Positions 16,148 through 24,398 are shown, counted from the first letter of the stretch. The stretch is 64,000 nt of DNA from Butyricicoccus sp. Marseille-Q5471 (GCF_951230135.1 NZ_CATNVC010000001.1:264746-328745); one strand, 5' to 3'. Numbers and translations are program-made. The notes: generated by a model not told the origin, from the sequence alone.

Positions 16148-17790
16148 TTCCGCTCGCCCCCTCCTGCATCCCCGGCACGCTGCAGGTACAGTAAGTCCAC
16201 AACGTCCTGCGTGGAGGGATTGATTTTACGAATAGGGCGGCCGTATTTATCCGCATACCGCGCCATCGTGCCGGTTGTCAGCAGTGTAATCTGCATGGGG
16301 TCTACGCCAAGCAGGCGCTTGAGATCCTCATAATCATGGTCATAGTGGCGGAAATAGATGCCCATATGCTCTCGCAGGATGCGCTCGGTAACCGGATAGG
16401 TCGCCGCGGCATGCTCGTCCATTTCCACATACAGGTGCATAAACGAGCGATTTTCCCCATCGTACTCCTTAAAGGCAAACCAATCATGCACCTCAAGACG
16501 CGACATCTCGATGACGCGCCGCACAGCGTTTTCGGTGATGCGGGTAAAGCCTGCGATGTCAATGACCGACGGAATGCGGTCTATGTATTCAAACTGCGGC
16601 ATATCCAGTCCGTCGCGCTCGTTGCGCAGCCGCAGGCAGCGATACATGTCGCCCACACGGTACCGCACAAACGCCCCGCCCTTGAACACGGTGATAACCA
16701 GCTCATAATTCTGTCCCGCGGTCAGCTCGTTCATCAGATACGTCTTGGGCACATAGGTCGAATCATCCATGCCGCGCAGCATTTCCTGCTCGGGAATGAA
16801 CTCATAGAAGCAGGCGTCCGGGAAAAAGACCAGACCATTCCGGCTCCAGGTTTCCGTGCCGATGCAGGTCGGCTCGGTTCCGCCGTGAATTTCGAGCGGA
16901 CGGCAGCCCCATGCCTTTTCCAGTTCATCCTTGAACAGCTCGGTATCCGTGCCGACGCACACAAGTGCCTGCAGGTCGAACAAATCGGCCGGGCGGATGG
17001 GCGTGCCGTCCCGCGCGGAGCGGTATTTGGCCATTGCGAGGCGATACAGCATTGTCGGCGTGAAGTGAATCAAATTGCGCAGCTTAAACTTGCCGCCGCC
17101 GCTGATAAAGTCGTTAAAATTCTTGGTGATTGTATAAATAATGCTGCTCATGCCGAAAAACATATCGATGCCGCGCTGTGCGGCCAGCTTGAAGCCGACC
17201 TTGTTCTGCTCGGAAAACGACATGCGCGCCACATCGTTGAGCGGCGGGAAGAACTGCATATCATATTCCGGCTCAATCAGCAGCGGAAACAAGCCGGTCG
17301 CATACGGCAGCGGAGCCAGACAATACAGCGTTCTGGCGCTCGGCTTGAGCGTAAACTTCCCCCTTTGCCTCGATGCGGCAAGCAGCATAGCCGCAAGGAT
17401 GTTGTTCTGGTACACGCCCAGCATTTCCTTGCAGTACGGTGCGACCTTAACCGGGCGGCTGCCGCTCTCCCACGTGGTTTCGAGCCAGACCATCGGCTCG
17501 CTCGGCAGCATCTCGACCCGCTTTTGCAGCAGCACATCCGCGTAGTCGTCATAGGTGGTCAGCGGCACGGTTTGACGGAATTCATCAACCGATGCCGGTA
17601 TTTTCCCACGGAAAATACGCTGTCCCAGTCCGCTGCGGCCAAACAGCTGTATCTGCTCTTCGAGCAAACGGAACTGAATGCCCATATATTGCTCCATCGA
17701 CAAATCCAGAAAGCTGCAGTACTGCTTCCAGATTTCCTCCGGTTCCATTTTGGAGAGCTTATCTCTAAACCGCAACGGTGATACCCCCAT
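16144..17790 (-). CDS. GH3-like adenylate-forming enzyme
   Basis: A protein of about 548 aa resembling the GH3/auxin-responsive superfamily of acyl-adenylating enzymes. Visible features are TTWESGSRPVKV (phosphate-binding loop region), IHGGTEPTCIG, and the hinge/C-terminal part VRYRVGDMYRC with EYIDRIPSVIDIAG. Such enzymes activate a carboxylic acid as AMP ester and usually join it to an amine. The substrate is unknown. ATG 17790 is chosen because the longer TTG start would overlap the previous gene. It is downstream of a PEMT-like methyltransferase and DegV, and upstream of the HD-GYP gene, all overlapping or nearly so, suggesting one operon. Confidence 0.8.
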   Translation of the reverse strand: MGVSPLRFRDKLSKMEPEEIWKQYCSFLDLSMEQYMGIQFRLLEEQIQLFGRSGLGQRIFRGKIPASVDEFRQTVPLTTYDDYADVLLQKRVEMLPSEPMVWLETTWESGSRPVKVAPYCKEMLGVYQNNILAAMLLAASRQRGKFTLKPSARTLYCLAPLPYATGLFPLLIEPEYDMQFFPPLNDVARMSFSEQNKVGFKLAAQRGIDMFFGMSSIIYTITKNFNDFISGGGKFKLRNLIHFTPTMLYRLAMAKYRSARDGTPIRPADLFDLQALVCVGTDTELFKDELEKAWGCRPLEIHGGTEPTCIGTETWSRNGLVFFPDACFYEFIPEQEMLRGMDDSTYVPKTYLMNELTAGQNYELVITVFKGGAFVRYRVGDMYRCLRLRNERDGLDMPQFEYIDRIPSVIDIAGFTRITENAVRRVIEMSRLEVHDWFAFKEYDGENRSFMHLYVEMDEHAAATYPVTERILREHMGIYFRHYDHDYEDLKRLLGVDPMQITLLTTGTMARYADKYGRPIRKINPSTQDVVDLLYLQRAGDAGGGERK

Positions 17791-17803
17791 TTCTTTCCGT
17801 CTG

Positions 17804-18346
17804 CTACCGTTTGCCGCGGCAAGCCGCAAGGCTCACACGGGTTGGCAGTAAAAACGGTATTTCTTTTTGATAGTCGCTATAGCCTGCAATATAACGCGGA
17901 AACAGCCAGCGATCCTGAATAAATATGTAAACAAAGTTCAGCAGAGAAAACAATATCGCCCCTGTCAGCATCGACGTTGTTCCGGCCAGTCCCCACAGGC
18001 CAAGATAAAACATTGCCAGGCACCATCCCCCCGGATGGCGGCACAGCGCATAAACGCCCGCCGAACACACGGCAATGTCAGCAGTTCCGTAGGTATCCCC
18101 TGCCGGAAGTGCGAAAAACAGCACATAAACCTCCGCCAACATCCACAGCAGCGCCCACGCGCCGCTCAGCACACGCAGCACGGATATCGCGCCGTGCAGC
18201 GGGAGCAGCAGTCCTGCCGTCCCCCCTGCAAGCAGCAGCGCGCCCGCGGCGAACAGCGGTCCGCTCGCACCGCCGGCTGCCTTGCTCAGGTCGGACAGTA
18301 CAAACAGCACAAACGCCAACGTGCCCGCGGCAAGCCAGCCAATCAT
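17804..18346 (-). CDS. PEMT/ICMT-like integral membrane methyltransferase
   Basis: A 180-residue protein with about five membrane segments and the C-terminal signature of phospholipid/isoprenylcysteine methyltransferases: GVYALCRHPGGW, then a hydrophobic hairpin, then QDRWLFPRYIAGYSDYQKEI and PFLLP. The RHP motif binds SAM in this family. The usual glutamate before the Arg is glutamine here. Substrates are likely lipids or prenylated molecules (inference). It overlaps the DegV gene by 4 bp and lies 13 bp from the GH3-like gene, so the three are probably co-translated. Confidence 0.7.
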   Translation of the reverse strand: MIGWLAAGTLAFVLFVLSDLSKAAGGASGPLFAAGALLLAGGTAGLLLPLHGAISVLRVLSGAWALLWMLAEVYVLFFALPAGDTYGTADIAVCSAGVYALCRHPGGWCLAMFYLGLWGLAGTTSMLTGAILFSLLNFVYIFIQDRWLFPRYIAGYSDYQKEIPFLLPTRVSLAACRGKR

Positions 18347-19218
18347 TCTGCTGCCCTTTTGCGGAACACGATGCCGATGCTCTTAGGCCCGGAATACACG
18401 CCCATCACCGGCCCGACGCCGCCCATGCGAATCGGAATGTCGGGTGAAATCGCGCGAATGCGTTCGGTCAGGAGTTTGGCCTCTTGCTCCATGCGGGACT
18501 GGAAGATAATAATCTCCTCCCCCTGAGCATGCTCCTCCTCATAGTGCCTCACCATGAAGTCCATTCCGTCCCGATATCCGCGGCGTGATATGCCCACGTC
18601 CTTGACCAATCCATCCCGAAAAACAAGAATCGGGCGAAGTCCCAACGTATCAGCCGCCAGTGCGCGGATTGCGCCGACACGGCCGCCGCGCCGCAAATAT
18701 TTCAGTGCGTCAAATATAAAATAAATGCCGACGTTCGGTCGAAGCAAATCGAGCTCGGCAATGATTTGCTCCGCGCCCAGTCCACGACCCGCCAGCCGCG
18801 CCGCCTGCGCAGCGACGAAATCCAGCCCGTGCGAGGACTGCTCGGAATCATACACATAAATCGGGATTTGGAATCCCTGCTCCTGCAGCAGCTTGCGGGC
18901 GGTATCCGCAGTGGCAAAACAGCCGGACATTTTAGCGGTGCAAAGCACGCAGACAATCTCCGTCGCCCCCATCGCGGCCGCCTGCTCGAACCCTTCGATA
19001 AATGCGGCAATCGGCGGCTGCGAACTGGTGGGAACTGTTTTTTCGGTCTCCAGCCTGCGGAAAAAAGTTTCGCTGTCGATGTCGCGCAGCGTGCGATACT
19101 GCTCGTCCCCCAAGATGACGATGTCGGATACCAGCACAATATCGTTCTCTGCAGCGTATTCCAGCGTCATATCCGAACCGGTATGACAAACTACCACTGT
19201 TTTCTTGCATTCTGACAT
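18343..19218 (-). CDS. DegV-family fatty-acid-binding protein
   Basis: A 291-residue DegV protein. It has the expected fold markers: N-terminal HTGSDMTLEYA, the PTSSQPPIAAF loop, SGCFATA near the lipid head-group site, DSEQSSHGLDF, and LKYLRRGGRVG. The family binds a fatty acid between two domains, and in FakB serves the fatty-acid kinase FakA. No fakA is visible here. It heads the operon with the PEMT-like, GH3-like and HD-GYP genes. A second DegV is encoded at 54410-55285. Confidence 0.9.
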   Translation of the reverse strand: MSECKKTVVVCHTGSDMTLEYAAENDIVLVSDIVILGDEQYRTLRDIDSETFFRRLETEKTVPTSSQPPIAAFIEGFEQAAAMGATEIVCVLCTAKMSGCFATADTARKLLQEQGFQIPIYVYDSEQSSHGLDFVAAQAARLAGRGLGAEQIIAELDLLRPNVGIYFIFDALKYLRRGGRVGAIRALAADTLGLRPILVFRDGLVKDVGISRRGYRDGMDFMVRHYEEEHAQGEEIIIFQSRMEQEAKLLTERIRAISPDIPIRMGGVGPVMGVYSGPKSIGIVFRKRAAE

Positions 19219-19345
19219 GTCTTTCCCCCAGTCCTTGTGTATCGCGTTTCAACGTTCTACCACCTTTATGATGCGTAAAACGGTTTCATTTCGCCGATTT
19301 TATTGCTTTTTCAAAACCCATCTGTAACCTACGTTCAATACTCTT

Positions 19346-19375
19346 ATTTTACCATATTTCACCCTTATATTGCAA
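19346..19375 (-). promoter_or_regulatory. Promoter for the degV-PEMT-GH3-HD-GYP operon
   Basis: On the minus strand, TTGCAA (19370-19375) and TAAAAT (19346-19351) are separated by 18 bp. The divergent gap 19219-19511 is AT-rich and also holds the rightward fabF promoter. Confidence 0.5.
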
Positions 19376-19453
19376 GAATCTTTTCCAGTTGCCCCTTGCT
19401 ATATCACCGCTCACTTTGGTCAATCCGTCCATTTTCAAACCGTATTTTTTTGG

Positions 19454-19459
19454 TATAAT
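19454..19459 (+). promoter_or_regulatory. -10 element (TATAAT) upstream of fabF
   Basis: A consensus TATAAT lies 52 bp before the fabF start. TTTTCA (19432-19437) is a weak -35 candidate at 16-bp spacing. I see no FapR- or FabT-like repeat. Confidence 0.5.
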
Positions 19460-19511
19460 AGGATATAAACGAGAGTTTTAGGGCACTATTTCCACTAAGG
19501 AGGATTCCACT

Positions 19512-20741
19512 ATGACACAAATTAAATTAGTGATAACCGGCATGGGCGCTGTCACCCCCGTCGGCTTGGGGGTGGACGCATATTGGAGCGGCCTGACGCA
19601 CGGGGTCTGCGGCATCGGGCCAATCACCCGATTTGACGCCTCCTCCCTGCCGATACAAATTGCAGCGGAGCTGCGAGATTTTCATGCGGAAAACTACATG
19701 CCGCGTCAGCTTGCACGCACCATGGATCCCTTCATGCAGTATGCTTTCATCGCGGCGGATGAGGCACTGCGCGGCAGCGCGCTTTCTATTGAGCGCGAGG
19801 CCGACCGCATCGGCCTGGTCATGGGCACGGCGATGGCGGGCGTTACCACGGTCGCATGCACGCAAGCCGCATTTGACGCGGGAAAGCGCGTCGGCCCCCG
19901 GTTTGTTCCGATGGCCATCGGCAACATAGCCGCCGCCCAAATCGCCATTGCGCACGGTCTGCACGGCCCCAGCCTGACGGTAGGCACCGCCTGCTCGGCA
20001 GGCGGCGACGCGATTTTGACCGCTGCGCTGCTGCTGCAAGCAGGCGAGGCCGATGCCGTGCTTGCGGTCGGCGGGGAAAGCATCCTGTGCCCGGTTGTCG
20101 TGTCGGGTCTGGCGCAGGCGGGTGCACTGTCTCGCCGCAACGACGACCCTGAGCATGCTTGCCGTCCGTTTGACGCAATGCGGGATGGGTTCGTCATCGG
20201 TGAAGGCGGCGGCGCACTGCTCATCGAAACACTTGAGCATGCTCAGGCACGCGGTGCGCAGATTTACGCAGAACTCGCCGGTTGGGCGAACACCAACGAT
20301 GCGCACCACGTCACCGCGCCCGACCCGACCGGCGCAGGCGCCGCCGCCTGCATGCGCCGCGCACTGGAGCGAGCGGCTCTGCCCCCTTCTGCCATCGGCT
20401 ATATCAACGCCCACGGCACCTCGACCCCGCTGGGCGACCGCGCTGAAACCCTTGCGGTCAAGGCGGTATTCGGCGATGACGCGCCGCCGATTTCCTCCAC
20501 CAAATCCATGACCGGTCATCTGATGGGCGCCGGCGGTCTGACCGAGGTCATCGCCTGCGTGCAGGCACTGCGGGAGGGCATTTTGCCGCCCACGCTGCAC
20601 CTTGACACCCCTGATCCTGCCTGCGACCTTGACTATGTGCCCAATACCGCACGCAAGGCCGATATTGCCGCCGCCATGTCTAACTCGCTCGGCTTTGGCG
20701 GCCAGAATTCCAGCATCATTGTCACCCGCTGCGAAAAGTAA
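19512..20741 (+). CDS. fabF: Beta-ketoacyl-ACP synthase II
   Basis: A 409-residue condensing enzyme of fatty acid elongation type. The Cys-His-His triad is complete: C161 in TACSAGG, H301 in NAHGTSTPLGD and H336 in KSMTGHLMGAGG. It condenses malonyl-ACP with an acyl-ACP. No ACP, ketoreductase or malonyl transferase gene is adjacent, unlike a housekeeping fab operon. It is instead paired with an acyl-CoA synthetase inside the element that splits cotJC. It could serve a specialised lipid or polyketide-like product. AGGAGG precedes ATG 19512. Confidence 0.93.
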   Translation: MTQIKLVITGMGAVTPVGLGVDAYWSGLTHGVCGIGPITRFDASSLPIQIAAELRDFHAENYMPRQLARTMDPFMQYAFIAADEALRGSALSIEREADRIGLVMGTAMAGVTTVACTQAAFDAGKRVGPRFVPMAIGNIAAAQIAIAHGLHGPSLTVGTACSAGGDAILTAALLLQAGEADAVLAVGGESILCPVVVSGLAQAGALSRRNDDPEHACRPFDAMRDGFVIGEGGGALLIETLEHAQARGAQIYAELAGWANTNDAHHVTAPDPTGAGAAACMRRALERAALPPSAIGYINAHGTSTPLGDRAETLAVKAVFGDDAPPISSTKSMTGHLMGAGGLTEVIACVQALREGILPPTLHLDTPDPACDLDYVPNTARKADIAAAMSNSLGFGGQNSSIIVTRCEK

Positions 20742-20753
20742 GGAGTCCTTCAC

Positions 20754-22367
20754 TTGCAACTCACCTATGATGTTTCCATGTTTCAGCAAACCTTTGAGAC
20801 CGAATTCACCTATCTGAACGGTTTTCTGCGCAATGTTTCCCGTTTTGGCAGCCGTCCCGCGCTGCACGACCCACTATCCGGCCGCCGGTGGAGCTACCGC
20901 GACCTAAACGCCGAGGCCAACCGCCTGGCGCACGCCCTGCGCGCGGACGGCGTGGGCAAAAACGATGTGGTCCTATTCGCCCTGCTCAACTCACCCGAAT
21001 TTGTGTTCTGTTACCTTGCCGCGCACAAAATCGGCGCGATTGCCTGCCCGGTCAACTATCGGCAGGGCGAGGGTGAAATCGCCCTGATGCTTGACGACAG
21101 CCGCCCCAAGGTGTTTCTGTACGACGCGGAGTTCGCCGCGCTGTCCGAGCAGGCGCTGCGCCTTGCCGCGTACAAGCCCACACGTTCGGTCATGGTCGGC
21201 GGCAAGCCGGACGCTTACGACCGCTATACCGCAGATCAGCCCGAAACCGACCCTCCGGTTGACTTTGCACCCCATATTTATGACGAAACCACCCGTCTTT
21301 ACACCTCCGGTACGACCAACCGCCCCAAAGGCGTACCGATCAACAACGTGAACGAAGTGCTGTCTGCGCACGATGTGATGATGCATTTTCCGCTCGGCCC
21401 GACCGACCGCACCATGAACATGACCCCCTGGTTTCATCGCGGCGGCCTGCACTCGGGCGGCCCCTGTCCAACGCTGTACGCAGGCGGCGAGGTCGTTATC
21501 CTGCGTGATTTTCACCCCCGCCGCTGCCTTGAGTTGGCAGAGCGGCTCGGCATCACCTTTTTGATTGGCGTGCCGACCATCATCGGCATGCTGGCACGGG
21601 CGCAGGAGCATACTCCCGCCGATTTATCGGCGCTGCGCGGCATTGTGACCATGGGCGCACCCTTTGAAAAGGCCGCGTGCGAGCAGTATATGCAGCTGCT
21701 GACCCCGAATATTTTCAACGGCTACGGCACGACCGAAACCTTTTGGAACACGTTTCTCCGTCCCTTTGATTTGCCTGATATGGCAGGTTCGGCCGGCCGT
21801 TCGTGCACGGATGATGAAGTGCGCGTCGTGCGGCTCTGCGCGGACGGTCATGCCGCCCCCGACGACACCGTCGCGCGTGACGGCGAGGAAATCGGCGAAA
21901 TTATCATCAAATCCCCTACGAAATCGGCCTACTGCTACTTTAACAACGCGGAAATGACCGCTGAAAAATTCCATCAGGGCTGGCTGTACACAGGCGACGC
22001 GGGCACGTGGGACGAAAATGAGTTTATCACCGTTGCCGGACGCAAGGACGACATGATTGTGTCCGCAGGCGAGAATATTTACCCGACGCAAATTGAGGCC
22101 GTGCTCAATGAGCATCCCAAGGTGGCGGAGAGCGCCGTTATCGGCCTGCCCGACCGGCTGCGCGGCGAGAGTGTCGCGGCGTATGTTGTGCCTTCGGACG
22201 ACAGCCTGACCGTGGACGAGCTGAAGGACTACTGCGTGCATCATCCGATGCTGTCCAGCTATAAATGGCCGCGCGTTTACGAGCTCGTGACTGAACTGCC
22301 GCACACCGCGACCGGAAAGCTGATGCATTACCGGGTGCGCGACATGGAGGCCGGTAAAATGCTATAA
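20754..22367 (+). CDS. Acyl-CoA synthetase / AMP-dependent ligase (ANL family)
   Basis: A 537-residue ANL enzyme activating a carboxylate via acyl-AMP. Motifs are complete: P-loop YTSGTTNRPKG, GYGTTETFW, YTGDAGTWDENEFI, the hinge GRKDDMIVSAGENIYP, and the catalytic lysine in TATGKLMHYR. The start is TTG 20754, eight bases after AGGAG. It follows fabF by 12 bp, so the two form an operon that ends at the terminator 22371-22402. Its layout resembles medium/long-chain acyl-CoA ligases. The substrate is not determinable. Confidence 0.9.
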   Translation: MQLTYDVSMFQQTFETEFTYLNGFLRNVSRFGSRPALHDPLSGRRWSYRDLNAEANRLAHALRADGVGKNDVVLFALLNSPEFVFCYLAAHKIGAIACPVNYRQGEGEIALMLDDSRPKVFLYDAEFAALSEQALRLAAYKPTRSVMVGGKPDAYDRYTADQPETDPPVDFAPHIYDETTRLYTSGTTNRPKGVPINNVNEVLSAHDVMMHFPLGPTDRTMNMTPWFHRGGLHSGGPCPTLYAGGEVVILRDFHPRRCLELAERLGITFLIGVPTIIGMLARAQEHTPADLSALRGIVTMGAPFEKAACEQYMQLLTPNIFNGYGTTETFWNTFLRPFDLPDMAGSAGRSCTDDEVRVVRLCADGHAAPDDTVARDGEEIGEIIIKSPTKSAYCYFNNAEMTAEKFHQGWLYTGDAGTWDENEFITVAGRKDDMIVSAGENIYPTQIEAVLNEHPKVAESAVIGLPDRLRGESVAAYVVPSDDSLTVDELKDYCVHHPMLSSYKWPRVYELVTELPHTATGKLMHYRVRDMEAGKML

Positions 22368-22370
22368 TCC

Positions 22371-22402
22371 AAAGCGCTGTCGATCGGACAGCGCTTTTCT
22401 TT
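22371..22402 (+). terminator. Terminator after the fabF-acyl-CoA synthetase operon
   Basis: An 11-bp perfect stem (22371-22381 with 22387-22397) and a loop of five bases, followed by TTTCTTTG. Confidence 0.85.
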
Positions 22403-22419
22403 GTGTTGGGGCAAGTGTT

Positions 22420-22450
22420 CTCCTGCCTGCGCATAGGCTTGCATCAGGAG
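22420..22450 (+). promoter_or_regulatory. Possible ribosome-site-masking hairpin before the small ORF of element 2
   Basis: CTCCTG (22420-22425) is complementary to CAGGAG (22445-22450), which contains the start of the AGGAGG ribosome site for the 55-residue ORF. The stem is short, so this is tentative. Confidence 0.35.
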
Positions 22451-22458
22451 GGATTCTT

Positions 22459-22626
22459 ATGCTCAAACAACCCATCAAACGGTGCGTCGTCTCATCCGCA
22501 CAGTGGCTCGACCGAAACGGAATCGCGCATCCGGTCACGCACGCCGTCTGCACGCCCGCCGAACCCGAGGACAGCGTGAAAGACGCGCTTTACCGCATCT
22601 TCGTGCCTGAGGAGACATCAGAATGA
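22459..22626 (+). CDS. Small ORF coupled to recombinase 2 (55 aa)
   Basis: A 55-residue reading frame starting MLKQPIKRCVVSSAQWLDRN behind AGGAGGG, ending with an acidic tail (YRIFVPEETSE). Its stop overlaps the recombinase start as ATGA, a sign of translational coupling and of a real gene. I do not recognise a family. It occupies the same place as the 44-residue ORF before recombinase 1. A role with the recombinase, for example in directionality control, is plausible but unproven. Confidence 0.65.
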   Translation: MLKQPIKRCVVSSAQWLDRNGIAHPVTHAVCTPAEPEDSVKDALYRIFVPEETSE

Positions 22627-24143
22627 TTGCGCTGTATGCCCGCCAGTCGGTCGAGCGCGAGAACAGCGTGAGCATCGAAACGCAGCTGCAATACTGCCGC
22701 GCTGCCCTGCGCCCGCCTGAGCATGCTCAGCCGACCGAAACCTACATAGACGAAGGGTGCAGCGGCGGCAACATCAATCGTCCCGCCTTTCAAAAGCTGA
22801 TGCGCGACATCGAAAACGGCCGCGTGCGCAAGGTCGTGGTGTATAAACTGGATCGTATCAGCCGCTCACTGGTCGACTTTGTCGGCATTTTGCAGACCTT
22901 CAAGGCGCACAGCGTTGAATTTATCTCCTCGCAGGAGGCGTTCGACACATCGTCCGTCTACGGTGACCTCATCCTGAAAATCCTGATTGTGTTCGCGGAA
23001 TTCGAGCGCACCTCCATCATTGGCCGTGTGCGCGACGCCTATGACAAACGCACCGACCTCGGCATTTACATGGGCGGCCGCCGGCAGTACGGCTTTCATC
23101 TGGAGGACACCCTGGTCGGCGGGCTGAAAACCAAGAAATACGCGCCAAATCCCGAAGAACTTGCGCACATCCGCTTTCTTTTCGAGCAGTATGCTTGCGA
23201 AAACACCACGCTTCGCTCGGTGCAGACCGCGCTGCTTGCGCAGAACATGCGCCCTCTGGACGGCGCAGATTGGACGACCGCCAAGCTGTCCGCGCTGCTG
23301 CGCAATCCGGTCTATGTGCGTGCAGACAGCGCAGTTTATGATTACTTTGCACAAAAACACGTGCGCATTGTCGGCGATTTGCCCAGCTTCGACGGGCAGC
23401 ATGCTGTGCTGCTTTACGGACGCACCACGCACGACGACACGCTGCCCGATTGGTCAGACATGAAGCTTGTACCCGCGCAGCACGAGGGCGTTATCCCATC
23501 CGACCTATGGCTTGCCTGTCAGCGGCGGCTGGCGCGCAACCGACAGGTCGGCAGCAGTCTGTCCAACCAGACCAGCTGGCTCGCGGGCAAACTGGTGTGC
23601 ACCCAGTGCGGCCATGCGCTGACCACCATCAAAAGCCGCCGCGCGGACGGCACGGTGCGGCGGTATTTCCAGTGCATCGGCCGCTCGCACAAAAAGACCT
23701 GCCCCGGCATTTCGTGCACGTTATATGCCGATGATCTGGAGGATTTGATTTCCGACTGCATGCTGCAAAAGCTTGGGCAGTTGGGGACCGCTCCACCGCC
23801 CAAGACCGACACGCAGGCCTCTGCGCGAAACGAGCTGACGCTCCGCATACGCGCGGTAGAACAGCGGCAAAGCAAGCTATCCCAATCCCTGCTGGACGGA
23901 GAATGGAACGCCTCGCTGCTGCGGCTTGCAAACGAGCAGGCTTTCGAATTAGAGCGGGAGCGCGAGGCGCTTGCGCACAAACTATCGGCGCTTACGCAGC
24001 CGGAAAGCACCGCGGCCGGTCTTAATTTGGCAGACTGCTGGCGAGCCGCTTCGTTTGCACAGAAAAAGGCGGCTGCCGCCGTGCTGCTCCGCTGCGTGCT
24101 GCTCTCCCCCGACGGGGCGCCCGAGTTGGTTTGGACGCTGTAA
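22623..24143 (+). CDS. Large serine recombinase 2
   Basis: A 506-residue site-specific recombinase. The resolvase domain begins MIALYARQSVERENSVS, with the catalytic serine at S9, and continues with YKLDRISRSL. A recombinase domain (GGRRQYGFHLED to about 300), a zinc ribbon (CTQCGHA ... CIGRSHKKTC), and a C-terminal helical coiled coil follow. It differs clearly from recombinase 1, so the two are not a recent duplication. The gene ends 27 bp before GCGC (24171), where the cotJC frame resumes. That is the same spacing as for recombinase 1 and is the position expected for an integrase gene at an attachment site. Confidence 0.93.
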   Translation: MIALYARQSVERENSVSIETQLQYCRAALRPPEHAQPTETYIDEGCSGGNINRPAFQKLMRDIENGRVRKVVVYKLDRISRSLVDFVGILQTFKAHSVEFISSQEAFDTSSVYGDLILKILIVFAEFERTSIIGRVRDAYDKRTDLGIYMGGRRQYGFHLEDTLVGGLKTKKYAPNPEELAHIRFLFEQYACENTTLRSVQTALLAQNMRPLDGADWTTAKLSALLRNPVYVRADSAVYDYFAQKHVRIVGDLPSFDGQHAVLLYGRTTHDDTLPDWSDMKLVPAQHEGVIPSDLWLACQRRLARNRQVGSSLSNQTSWLAGKLVCTQCGHALTTIKSRRADGTVRRYFQCIGRSHKKTCPGISCTLYADDLEDLISDCMLQKLGQLGTAPPPKTDTQASARNELTLRIRAVEQRQSKLSQSLLDGEWNASLLRLANEQAFELEREREALAHKLSALTQPESTAAGLNLADCWRAASFAQKKAAAAVLLRCVLLSPDGAPELVWTL

Positions 24144-24161
24144 CGCGCTTAACCGAGCCAG

Positions 24162-24174
24162 TTCGGCGATGCGC
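24162..24174 (+). repeat. Right copy of 13-bp near-direct repeat, candidate attR core
   Basis: TTCGGCGATGCGC, partner of 10142-10154, 14,020 bp away in direct orientation. Rejoining at GCGC gives GAAGCGCTTC, a 10-bp palindrome, and CAACGC...GCGTTG arms around it, a symmetry expected of a recombinase target. Confidence 0.7.
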
Positions 24175-24332
24175 TTCGCGTTGTGCAGGACAATCTGGAC
24201 GCGAAAAACTACTATGCTTTCAATCCCGCCTTTGACACCCGCCGCCCCTCCCGCGGCTGCTCGACCACGATTCTCGACAGTTTGACCACTGCCGCACAGC
24301 AGGCCGAAGAAACCGCCCCAATCCCCGAATAA
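24174..24332 (+). pseudogene. cotJC: cotJC C-terminal coding segment
   Basis: Reads LRVVQDNLDAKNYYAFNPAF followed by DTRRPSRG and a tail ending ETAPIPE, with TAA at 24330. The LRxVQDxLDxKNxYAFNPxFD ending is characteristic of clostridial CotJC. It directly continues the segment ending at 10154: splicing at GCG|C restores FGEALRVVQ without a frame shift. It has no start codon of its own and is followed by a terminator, as expected for the natural end of the gene. All 52 codons are open, which argues against long neutral decay. Confidence 0.85.
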
Positions 24333-24357
24333 TTCACTCCTATTTCCGCTTTGCGCG

Positions 24358-24388
24358 AAAAAGCCTCCCCTTTCGGGGAGGCTTTTTT
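24358..24388. terminator. Bidirectional terminator between cotJC and the siroheme protein gene
   Basis: The AGCCTCCCC/GGGGAGGCT stem with loop TTTC, flanked by A5 and T6 tracts, serves convergent genes on both sides. Confidence 0.9.
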
Positions 24389-24398
24389 CATGCACAGA

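Noticed and set aside
8161-24171. Prophage or conjugative element
   Set aside because: Apart from the two recombinases there are no capsid, tail, lysis, replication or transfer genes.
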